From contig JAJCXO010000008.1 of the NCBI GenBank assembly GCA_029263395.1, positions 1-33,113 on the forward strand: a stretch of DNA of 33,113 nucleotides. The letters are read 5' to 3'. The stretch is from Acidobacteriota bacterium. Lineage in GTDB: Bacteria; Acidobacteriota; Thermoanaerobaculia; Multivoradales; J023. Below the pieces are notes generated by a model. The model was not told the origin of the DNA and made no database searches. It worked only from the letters and a program-made list of their open reading frames with translations. Positions within the stretch are counted from its first letter, which is position 1; each line of letters opens with the position of its first letter. This document shows, piece after piece, positions 15,622-23,548 of the stretch. A program made the position numbers and the translations under genes.

Positions 15622-18378
15622 TCAGTCCAAGTAGCCTAGTGCTCTCAACTGATCCCGCAGTGCCGGGTCGATAGCAGTCGGATCCGACACCTTGTCTTCG
15701 GAGCGCCCCTTGCGGATGAGGGTCACAGTGACATCGGCAGCCGGATCAATCTCTCGATGGACGGTCCAACCCGATTGGTCGTAGCGAAGCTCCCAGGGCG
15801 AGGACAGATTGGGGTCGGTCTCTACGCGCAAGCGCTCAACCGACTTTTTGCCTCCGAACCACACCTCGATATCGAGAGACTCTTGGCCCAAACTCTCCAA
15901 GATGTACTTTCCTTCCCCCCCTGCCGAAACCGAGAACGCTGCTTCTCCGGCAAGGTTCTCGTCCCAAGAAAGTGGCGCTCCGTCCGGTTCCAACGTCTTG
16001 AGCTGGAAACCACGAATTCCGGCCCCCAACAAACGACCATGGCAAGACAGCTCGCCGCCACACCGAACGGCGATCTCAACCCCGAGTAGACTTTTTGACA
16101 ACCGTTCGAGCACGCGCTGCCGAATCTCCGGAGGTTCCGTTGCCGTCGCAGCGAGATTCCGTTCCTCCGTGGGATCCGTTTGCAGGTCGAACAGTTCGTC
16201 ACGCCCCGCCGGGACCTCCCAGGCAGTGTTGTTGAATAGATACTTGGTCCGCGAGCGACGCAGAGCGATCCCACGGTTACTCGAGGCAGCGTAACTCCAG
16301 GCCTCCCGATCGGTAGGGTCAGCCTCACCTTCGAGCAAAAGCTGCAGCGATTCGCCATCTATCTCAGGTACGTTCGATCGATCTAGCTTCAAAACATCGA
16401 TCACCGTCGGGACGACGTCAACCGACCGCACCTGCTCAGCGACCCGCCGGCCCCCTTCTCGACCAGCAGGCAACTTGACAATCAGCGGCACCAAAAGATT
16501 GAAGTCGTAAAGATAGCCATGAGAATCGAGCCCCTTTTCCCCAAATGCCTCACCGTGGTCCGACGTCAGGATGACCAAGGTGTTGCGATCGAGATCGGAC
16601 TCTGCAAGCCGTCCTAGCAGCCTGGCGAGCTGAGAGTCAGCGAAAGCTATGGCACTGTCGTAGCGATCTATCACCTCCGATAACTCATCGCGAGTAATCG
16701 GCACTTTGCCTACTTCCGGTCGATGCCAATGAAAGGCTTTGCGAACCAAATAGCCCTCGTTGGCAGGGGCAGAACTCTTCTCGGTCACCACGACCAAATT
16801 GTCTTCTGGCGCTCCTCGACCTCCGAGCTGATCGAAGAACGGCTGGCGTCGACGGTGGGGGCTGTGGACCTCAAAGGTATGCAGGAATAGAAAAAACGGT
16901 TCTTCGGAGGCCGCCTCTATCCAGCCCAGAGCTCGATCGACCCCGAACTCGATCTCGTCGTCTTTGGGAGTCTTGGGTGGCCAATAGTGGAACTGATCAA
17001 AACCCTGAGCAAAACCATAAGCAGGCCGCATCCAGCCACCACCGGTAATCGCCATCGTGCGATATGCCTCATCTCGCAGAATCTCGGGCAGCGACACGAT
17101 GGATGCCGGCATCGGCTGCCGATGATTGACGCCATGACGATCCGCATCGAGACCACTGAGCAAGGACACGTGCGACGGCAACGTCCATGGCGCCGAAACC
17201 ACCGCGGTCTCGAAGACAACCGCCGATTGAGCGGCCCAAGCATCGATTCGAGGCGACGTCTGACGACCGTAACCATAAAGCGACAGATGATCCGGTCTTA
17301 GTGTATCGACTGAGATGAGCACCACGTTGGGTCGCTCTCCTCCAGTCGCAGGGCGCAGGATCTCTGGATTGGCCCAGACTGGCAGACCTGCCGATACATT
17401 CCAGGACGGGTCGGCTGTCACTTCCAAAACGAGTTCGATCGTTTGCCCACCAAGGGCCGAAAGATCGACCTCGGCATCGCGCCACTGCCTCAACTCCTCA
17501 GCGGCTGGATCCACCGACGCCTCGAACAGCTCGATCTGCTCGCCATCTTCCTGCCGTGCGGTCACACGATAAGTTATCGGCAGCGCAGACCGACCCACGA
17601 GGCCATACGAGAATCGCAAGCGAGCCTGTTTAGGTAGAGAGATCTGGCGCTGTACCGGGTGCCCTGGTGGAGAGAGCAATGCATTGCGCATCTCGTGACC
17701 GATATCAACCTTCCACCCCAACTGGACGGCGGCTTCTAGAAAGCCCACAGGCGCCTCGTAGCGCAAACCGCGAATTCGCTCGATCCGCACCGCTTCTTCG
17801 GGCGCCATCGTCGGATCGATCCGCAGTCGGTGGATCATGCCGCTCCAACCGGGCTGATTGGAGACGTCGAGTCGATGCCTCACCGCGGCTTCGCCAGCCT
17901 CCGCATGACCATCTATCCACGAACCGAGTTCGGCGACAAAGTTGTTCCCTGGGGCGGTCCAGAACCATCTCAGAGGCCCTTGACGTAAGCCAGCAATCTC
18001 GATGTCGACCACATCGATCTCGAGCGCGTCTCGATCGATCTTATGCACCATCGAAGGCACTTTGGCCCCTCGTTGGACGAGGACACCTCCTGGTACCAAC
18101 TCGGCAGGCGCATCGAGTTGTCCCCACCGCCACGCCTCGAGATCTGCGGTGGTTTCGAAGCGCCAGTCGAAAACTTCAACCTCGTCGAACAGCGTTGTAC
18201 GATCAAACACTCCCGCCGGCTCCTCGCTCACCAACCGCTCAGCGATCTCCCAACGATCGTCCGGTTGCCGAGATACCACGCCGCAGCCGACTAGGAGCCA
18301 CATCACTCCCAAGACCAAACATCGCCATCCCCAGGCGGCCGAACTCGAGACTGTGGACTTCAAGGCTGTGGACTTCAA
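15622..18378 (-). CDS. Long sulfatase-fold lipoprotein (Thr-type) with N- and C-terminal beta domains
   Basis: 918 residues, roughly twice the bare core. Lipoprotein signal with predicted acylated Cys32 (WLLVGC). Residues about 60-345 form two beta-rich domains; the second opens with WKVDIGHEMRNALLSPPG (222-239), shared with the paralogues at 20309 and 29415. The core follows: metal-site Asp358 (ISVDTLRPDHLSLYGY), active-site loop PWTLPSHVSLLSG with Thr399 and His403, and second metal motif TSDHGEAFG (Asp607, His608). A C-terminal beta domain (about 765-890) precedes the tail LRALGYLD. The probable start is TTG 18378, overlapping the upstream GT-C stop by 4 bases, with GAAGG ahead of it; both lie inside a 15-base tandem duplication. 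Last gene of a four-gene unit. Likely periplasmic or surface phosphoester enzyme by inference; sulfatase is the alternative. Confidence 0.85.
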   Translation of the reverse strand: MKSTALKSTVSSSAAWGWRCLVLGVMWLLVGCGVVSRQPDDRWEIAERLVSEEPAGVFDRTTLFDEVEVFDWRFETTADLEAWRWGQLDAPAELVPGGVLVQRGAKVPSMVHKIDRDALEIDVVDIEIAGLRQGPLRWFWTAPGNNFVAELGSWIDGHAEAGEAAVRHRLDVSNQPGWSGMIHRLRIDPTMAPEEAVRIERIRGLRYEAPVGFLEAAVQLGWKVDIGHEMRNALLSPPGHPVQRQISLPKQARLRFSYGLVGRSALPITYRVTARQEDGEQIELFEASVDPAAEELRQWRDAEVDLSALGGQTIELVLEVTADPSWNVSAGLPVWANPEILRPATGGERPNVVLISVDTLRPDHLSLYGYGRQTSPRIDAWAAQSAVVFETAVVSAPWTLPSHVSLLSGLDADRHGVNHRQPMPASIVSLPEILRDEAYRTMAITGGGWMRPAYGFAQGFDQFHYWPPKTPKDDEIEFGVDRALGWIEAASEEPFFLFLHTFEVHSPHRRRQPFFDQLGGRGAPEDNLVVVTEKSSAPANEGYLVRKAFHWHRPEVGKVPITRDELSEVIDRYDSAIAFADSQLARLLGRLAESDLDRNTLVILTSDHGEAFGEKGLDSHGYLYDFNLLVPLIVKLPAGREGGRRVAEQVRSVDVVPTVIDVLKLDRSNVPEIDGESLQLLLEGEADPTDREAWSYAASSNRGIALRRSRTKYLFNNTAWEVPAGRDELFDLQTDPTEERNLAATATEPPEIRQRVLERLSKSLLGVEIAVRCGGELSCHGRLLGAGIRGFQLKTLEPDGAPLSWDENLAGEAAFSVSAGGEGKYILESLGQESLDIEVWFGGKKSVERLRVETDPNLSSPWELRYDQSGWTVHREIDPAADVTVTLIRKGRSEDKVSDPTAIDPALRDQLRALGYLD

Positions 18379-18380
18379 GG
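18351..18380. repeat. Perfect 15-base tandem duplication at a start codon
   Basis: CTGTGGACTTCAAGG occurs twice without change (18351-18365 and 18366-18380). On the minus strand each copy supplies a TTG codon in the frame of the 918-residue protein (18378 and 18363), encoding L-K-S-T-A then L-K-S-T-V. The upstream stop codon also lies within the first copy read. Confidence 0.9.
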
Positions 18381-19796
18381 CTGGCCTTCACTCTCAGCTC
18401 GGCCAACTCCAAGCAAGCTCCATCCTAGAGTGAGCGGTGCCAGCTGCAAGAGCAACCGCTTCAAGGAGCTGTCGAGGTGCCACTCGAGAGACGCCGGCGT
18501 ACAGAGATAGATCGCAAACCACACTGCCCAGCCGGAGGCCATCGCCAGGCTCACAAACAGGAAAGGCCGCCCAACGGCTAGCCGCTGACGCCAGAAGACC
18601 GCACCGCAGACGAGAATGAACGGCCAAAGCAATCCCCATCGAGCCATACCCGACCATGGATTGAGTTCTTCCAGAAACGCTTGCGCGATGATCCACCACC
18701 GGTCCAGGGTCAGAATTTTGGCTAGTGCGCCTTCCAAGAACATGCCGGTTTCGTTGATCGGAGACCAAAACGCCTTGAAGAGTCCTAATGCAGCAAAAAC
18801 GGGCAGCCCGCCAACCAATCCCCAAAACCCTCGACGTGCCCAGCTAACTCGAAAGTCTCTGGTCACAAAAATCACGATTATCAAGGATGCCCCAAGCAGG
18901 AGCGCCAACACCAGCCCTTCATTCTTGATCCATGTCAAGAGCCCAAAGCAGAAGCCAGTCAGAGTCGCGGGCAAACGGCGGCTCGGCTCCTCGAGCTGAC
19001 TCGCCAAAACGATGACTCCGATCACCAGGAGATAGGCCAACGGCAGATCTGCGTACTGAGCGAACAACCAGCGCCAAAAACTCGGCGTTACGGCTAACAA
19101 TGCGGCTGCCGAACCGGCCACCGCGAGAGATCCGTAACGGGCAACCAGCAAGAAGACCGCGGCACAGCACGACAACGCGAAGAGCAGTCCGGTGACCTGT
19201 GGAATCGCCACATGCTCCTGCCCAAACAGACTGTACTGCGCAGCCAGTGTCCCCGGTAAAAACAGCGGGTAGTCTGGATGACCGAATCGAAGGTCGGCAT
19301 AAATCTCGGACAAATTACCGGTCGAGCGAAAAAGAAAGAAAGACCGTGCGTTCCAAATCGCCACAGCGTCATAAAACCCGAAGGGCTGTGAGACCCGACT
19401 GGTGGGAAACGTGGCAACAATCATTCCCAGGGTGATGATCACGAGCAGGCCCGCCACCAGTTCCACAACCGTCGGTCGACGCCAAGGACGCCGAACCCAC
19501 CGCAACCACTCGAACAATGGCTCGACTCCGGCGTCGAGTCGACGGTGAACCGGCCCTGCGAGGATGAGCGACAGGACCGCGATCAGCCCCAATAGGACCC
19601 AGCGTCCAGGAGGATGAAACCCTGCAAAAACCCAAAAAAAGAATCCCAAGGACCCAAGGCCCAAACCGACACCCGGGCCCAGTACCAACCCATAAGGCCA
19701 AGCCGCCTCCCAGGACCAACCGTGCCGCCGCAAAAGGACGGCAACTACGCTTGCACCCCAAGCGGCGAGGAACAACGGAACGAGGGCCGCCAGCAC
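18375..19796 (-). CDS. GT-C-like membrane glycosyltransferase (GT39/PMT-like)
   Basis: 473 residues with about ten hydrophobic helices. A luminal-type loop after the second or third span contains GFYDAVAIWNARSFFLFR and later HPDYPLFLPGTLAAQYSLFG, which resemble bacterial dolichyl/polyprenyl-phosphate sugar mannosyltransferase-like proteins (PMT_2, GT39). Such enzymes take a sugar from a polyprenyl carrier on the outer face of the inner membrane. GTG 19796 begins 4 bases past the small upstream gene's stop, and its own stop overlaps the start of the 918-residue lipoprotein, so all three are probably translated together. Together with the GT-C-like protein at 12738 this is the second case here of a GT-C-like gene directly joined to Thr-type sulfatase-fold genes. 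Sugar and acceptor unknown. Confidence 0.8.
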   Translation of the reverse strand: MLAALVPLFLAAWGASVVAVLLRRHGWSWEAAWPYGLVLGPGVGLGLGSLGFFFWVFAGFHPPGRWVLLGLIAVLSLILAGPVHRRLDAGVEPLFEWLRWVRRPWRRPTVVELVAGLLVIITLGMIVATFPTSRVSQPFGFYDAVAIWNARSFFLFRSTGNLSEIYADLRFGHPDYPLFLPGTLAAQYSLFGQEHVAIPQVTGLLFALSCCAAVFLLVARYGSLAVAGSAAALLAVTPSFWRWLFAQYADLPLAYLLVIGVIVLASQLEEPSRRLPATLTGFCFGLLTWIKNEGLVLALLLGASLIIVIFVTRDFRVSWARRGFWGLVGGLPVFAALGLFKAFWSPINETGMFLEGALAKILTLDRWWIIAQAFLEELNPWSGMARWGLLWPFILVCGAVFWRQRLAVGRPFLFVSLAMASGWAVWFAIYLCTPASLEWHLDSSLKRLLLQLAPLTLGWSLLGVGRAESEGQP

Positions 19797-19800
19797 CTAG

Positions 19801-20250
19801 TTAGTCCTTCTGAAAGCGAACCAGAGCCAGCGACCAACCGACCTGCGTCGTGGTCATGCGGATCCCCCGCTCTTCAGCCTTGGCAGCAGTATCCGCCAGG
19901 ACCTGCTCAAGAACCCGGGGCTTCCGGAAGTCATAAATCAAAGGCATCTTCCGAACACGGTCAGTTTCCAATAGCGGTAGCTTACGACTGAGCTGGACGA
20001 TCCTTGGCGCCAGCACATACTGCGCTTTGAAAAGCTGAGACTTGCCGGCGCCTTCGGTTGCAGCATTGTGCACCATCGCCACCCGTTGGCTGTCTCCGAG
20101 CAGCGGCTCTAGGGCAGCGTAACGCGCATGCCACTTGTGCTGAGGGGCCGGTCGCAGCTGCCGAGACCGCTCCTGCAGTGAGTAGAAGAGCCCGACGCCC
20201 CAAGCCGGCAACACCAGCAGCATCAACCAGATCTGTACACTTCGAGTCAT
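19801..20250 (-). CDS. Small single-span membrane protein linked to the GT-C-like gene
   Basis: 149 residues from ATG 20250; a TTG 12 codons upstream is possible but would put polar residues before the hydrophobic segment. An N-terminal anchor (VQIWLMLLVLPAWGVGLFY, about 5-23) is followed by a soluble, presumably periplasmic domain of about 120 residues. This domain contains FKAQYVLAPRIVQLSRKLP and P-L-I-Y-D-F-R-K-P. I cannot name the family, but the position 4 bases before the GT-C-like gene suggests a partner or accessory subunit of that transferase. No catalytic motif was recognised. The start has no strong Shine-Dalgarno. Confidence 0.75.
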   Translation of the reverse strand: MTRSVQIWLMLLVLPAWGVGLFYSLQERSRQLRPAPQHKWHARYAALEPLLGDSQRVAMVHNAATEGAGKSQLFKAQYVLAPRIVQLSRKLPLLETDRVRKMPLIYDFRKPRVLEQVLADTAAKAEERGIRMTTTQVGWSLALVRFQKD

Positions 20251-20308
20251 TGGCGAGAAAGTATCGCAAGCCTGGGTGTGACTCAACCCAAGCCCATTGA
20301 ATCGACGG

Positions 20309-23125
20309 TCAAGGGATATAACCCAAGGCCTCGAGCTGCTCTAGGACTTTCGGGTCAGCTGTTTGTGGCGGCAGGTCTTCGGCCTCGCCAGCTGACAAGG
20401 GTTGGTAGACCAAGATTCCGGTGGTCAGGTCCGAGGACGCCGCATCCTCGACATGGCTCGCAGTCCAAGTCTCGCCATCCAGGGCCCACTGCCAATCGGT
20501 CGCTAGCTTCTCGACATCGAGATCGACGCCAAACGCCGCCTCGTCCTCTTGCCCGTCGATCTCGAATCGCAACAACCGGCCTTCGATCCGCTCGAGGTAG
20601 AAAGTGAACTCTTCGCCGGGCAGCACTCGGAACGCAGCCATACCAAGCTTGACCCAGGTCAAACTACCCGCCGGCAATCCCGGCGTCTTGACAATTGTCG
20701 GGTGAATCCCCGACCCACGAACCCGGCCAGTGATCGGATAGTCCAATCCGTTGCGGAATCGAACTTGCAGCTTGCTTGCCGCCCAAACGTCCATTTGCTC
20801 CCGCACTCGGCGACGCAGCCCTTCGACATCACGCTCTGATTCGGCAAGATCGTGTTCTTCTCGGGGGTCATTCCGCAAGTCGAAGAACTTCTCACGTGCT
20901 GGCAAAGGCTCCCAAGCAGTGTTGTTGAATAGATACTTGAAACGATTTTCGACCCGCAATGCGACGCCATGGTTGGAGAATGAGGCATAACTCCAGGCTT
21001 CCGGCGGATGCGACGCAGAAGGATCCTCGATCAACGGTATCAACGACTGCCCGTCGACCGCCGGAGCCTCCAGGCCCACCAACTCGCGGACTGTCGGTAA
21101 CACATCGGTACCGCGGACCTGGGTGTTGACCCGCTGCCCCCAACCTCGCCCATCCGGCAGTGAGATCAAGAGCGGAACCCTGAGATTGAACTCGTCGAGA
21201 TAGGCGTGCCCGCCTAAACCACGCTCGCCGAGGGCCTCGCCATGATCGGAGGTGATCAAGACCACCGTCCGGTCCCCCAGGTCGCTAGCCTCGAGCCGTT
21301 CGAGCAACTTCGCCACTTGCTGATCCGCAAAGGCAATTCCCGAGTCATAACGACCGATGATCTCCGGCAACTCGGTCTCGGTGACCTGATCACGCTCCAG
21401 AATCTTCTTCTCAGGCTTCCAAAACAACTTCTGCGATAACAGGAAACCCGATTCCGGCTCTCGCTGATCGTCGGAGATGCCAACATAAATCTCCGGACTT
21501 CCGGCTACCTCTTCGCCCATGTATTGGGCAAAATAGGGTGCTCGGCGACGATATGGCCAGTGCACCTCGTAGGTATGAAAAAACAGAAAGAATGGCTGGT
21601 CGACAACCGTTTCGATCCAGCCGAGCGCCCGTTGGACCCCATCTTCGATCTCGTCCGCCGATTGGGTCTCGGGCCAATAGCGGTAACGATCAAACCCTTG
21701 CCCGAATCCCTGGGTCGGGTGCATAAAGCCCCCCCCGGTCACCGCCAGAGTGTTGTAACCGACGCCTCGGAGCTCCTCCGCCATCAGTTGGAAACGATCC
21801 GGTACGATGCCCGAGTGGTTGAAGCCATGATGCATGGCATCGAGCCCGGTCAAGATCGAGAGATGCGACGGGATCGTCCACGGCGACGTCGCGATCGCAT
21901 TCTCGAACACAGTACCCCGGCGTGCCGCCCAGCGGTCGAGCCCGGGCGTCGTGGCACGCTCGTAGCCATGAAGTGACATGTGATCGGCGCGCAGCGTATC
22001 GATGGAAATCAGGACGACGTTGAGGGGTTTCTCGGCCATCGATGGCGTCGGCGCCAAAATCTGGGGATCGGCCCAATACGACAAGCCTTGAATCAGATCG
22101 TAGTCCTCAGCTGATCCATCAGCTGGTTCAACGGTCAACCGTAACGTCGCCTCCCGGCCGCCAAACTCGGAGAGGTTGATCTCCTGATCGTGCCACTGCC
22201 CATGAGCCAGCGGTCCCGCGATTGCAGGATCTGAAAACGCAGAATCGACCGGATAAGGCTCGACCACGAAGTCGAGTAACGGCTCCACCGGACGACCGTC
22301 GGAGTCGATCACCGCTTTGAATCGAACCGGCCGGCGCGCTCCAGGATCCATCGCGAACCCGACACGAAACGTCGCCTCCTCTGGGATCGGCCAGCTGCGT
22401 TCGATCGGGATGCCGGGAAGAGCCAGAAAGCCATTTCGGGCCTCATGATCGATATCGATCTTCCAGGATCGCGAAGCAGACGCTGCAACGTGTTCTGCCA
22501 CCGGCCGAAACCGCGCCACCCGAATCTCGCGCAAGAACATGGGCTCGTCTTGGATCGACTCGAAGTGGATCCGCAACTTCTGGATCCTACCTCGCCACTG
22601 AGGGTGAAACGTCAGGTCAAAGACCAACCGCTCGGGATCGACCGCTGTCGTCCGGCGGGAGACCAAGCTGCGTTCTTCCGAAAAAGCCTCCCCTTCAACA
22701 GCCCAGAAGATACGACCGACACCGCGCGAAAAGCCACCGATCAGAACCTCCAGAGCCTGGACATCGTCGGCTTGCCAATCGACTGTGCGCAGCAGCCGGG
22801 GTCGCCGTTTCGAGCTCAGCATCACGAGATTCAAACGACGTTGCTCGAACCGAAGATCGAACATTTCCTGCCGCCAAGGCTTGAGATCGTCCTGGCTGGC
22901 AAAGCTCCAGGTTTCCTGCACGACCAACTCGAGTACATCCGTGCGTTCGAAGTACCGAGGCGCCTCCACATCGATAAAGCGGTGCACAATCGTTCGGCCA
23001 TCGGGTTGCTTTGGGCCACAGCCCATGATCAGCCCAATGATCGCCAAGACCAAAAGGCCATAACTCGCCGCCAATCTTGGCGGGCTCGGCACGGAGAAAG
23101 CTTTATACCTGGTCTCGAATGACAC
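20309..23125 (-). CDS. Long sulfatase-fold lipoprotein (Thr-type) with N- and C-terminal beta domains
   Basis: About 938 residues from GTG 23125, which has GGAG 10 bases upstream; GTG 23092 is possible too, and the frame stays open to 23281 but the extra residues look non-coding. Lipobox IGLIMGC with predicted acylated Cys36. Two beta-rich domains precede the core; the second opens WKIDIDHEARNGFLALPG, as in the paralogues at 15622 and 29415. Core: Asp376 (ISIDTLRADHMSLHGY), loop PWTIPSHLSILTG with Thr417 and His421, and TSDHGEALG (Asp627, His628). After the FNNTAWEP and FFDLRNDP segments comes a C-terminal beta domain, then the tail LEALGYIP. First gene of a minus-strand unit leading into the small protein, the GT-C-like gene and the 918-residue paralogue. 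Phosphoester activity outside the inner membrane is inferred. Confidence 0.85.
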   Translation of the reverse strand: MSFETRYKAFSVPSPPRLAASYGLLVLAIIGLIMGCGPKQPDGRTIVHRFIDVEAPRYFERTDVLELVVQETWSFASQDDLKPWRQEMFDLRFEQRRLNLVMLSSKRRPRLLRTVDWQADDVQALEVLIGGFSRGVGRIFWAVEGEAFSEERSLVSRRTTAVDPERLVFDLTFHPQWRGRIQKLRIHFESIQDEPMFLREIRVARFRPVAEHVAASASRSWKIDIDHEARNGFLALPGIPIERSWPIPEEATFRVGFAMDPGARRPVRFKAVIDSDGRPVEPLLDFVVEPYPVDSAFSDPAIAGPLAHGQWHDQEINLSEFGGREATLRLTVEPADGSAEDYDLIQGLSYWADPQILAPTPSMAEKPLNVVLISIDTLRADHMSLHGYERATTPGLDRWAARRGTVFENAIATSPWTIPSHLSILTGLDAMHHGFNHSGIVPDRFQLMAEELRGVGYNTLAVTGGGFMHPTQGFGQGFDRYRYWPETQSADEIEDGVQRALGWIETVVDQPFFLFFHTYEVHWPYRRRAPYFAQYMGEEVAGSPEIYVGISDDQREPESGFLLSQKLFWKPEKKILERDQVTETELPEIIGRYDSGIAFADQQVAKLLERLEASDLGDRTVVLITSDHGEALGERGLGGHAYLDEFNLRVPLLISLPDGRGWGQRVNTQVRGTDVLPTVRELVGLEAPAVDGQSLIPLIEDPSASHPPEAWSYASFSNHGVALRVENRFKYLFNNTAWEPLPAREKFFDLRNDPREEHDLAESERDVEGLRRRVREQMDVWAASKLQVRFRNGLDYPITGRVRGSGIHPTIVKTPGLPAGSLTWVKLGMAAFRVLPGEEFTFYLERIEGRLLRFEIDGQEDEAAFGVDLDVEKLATDWQWALDGETWTASHVEDAASSDLTTGILVYQPLSAGEAEDLPPQTADPKVLEQLEALGYIP

Positions 23126-23548
23126 GTTGCAATCGCTCCGGTACGGGACGGCGGCCGAGCCTAACAAACCTCTCCTATTGGTTCCCGACTTTCGCTCAGG
23201 ATCCCGCGATGAAGATCGTCCAGGCGGCAACGTCGCACTGTTCGGTTCACATCGTATGGCTCGGCTGTTGCCGGAACGCACGACCGCTCACTACAATACC
23301 GCTCTCGAGCTGCCCAGGTCGTCAGATCGCGGCAAGTGATCGATCCGAACCGATCAGCACCGATGTTGATCGAGGCAACGGGCCACATAAATCAAGACTC
23401 TTTGGAGGTGCATGTGCCCAACCCCCCGATCGCTGGCACTGACGTAACGATGGTTTCTGGAGCTACACTCTCAGCCGCTACAGGCGCAAGCGGTAAGGTC
23501 TGTGACAGACCGATCTGCGGCGGCACGAACTCCGGTGATGCCGACCGG
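23126..23548. other. Divergent gap between two sulfatase-fold genes
   Basis: Up to 420 bases, depending on which starts are used on either side; frames of both neighbours remain open into it (to 23281 on the minus strand, from 23336 on the plus strand). It must contain promoters for the minus-strand unit and for the plus-strand trio. I found no convincing promoter boxes, hairpin or extra gene. Confidence 0.4.

Noticed and set aside
17667-18428. Long + strand frame of 253 codons opposite the 918-residue lipoprotein
   Set aside because: Arg/Pro/Ser-rich translation typical of an antisense frame in GC-rich DNA; the minus strand gene has clear motifs.
22445-23122. Long + strand frame of 225 codons opposite the 938-residue lipoprotein
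   Set aside because: Shadow of the minus-strand beta domain region; no family resemblance.
23126-23281. Possible 52-residue N-terminal extension of the 938-residue lipoprotein
   Set aside because: Its residues look non-coding, would bury the lipoprotein signal, and a GTG with GGAG upstream fits at 23125.
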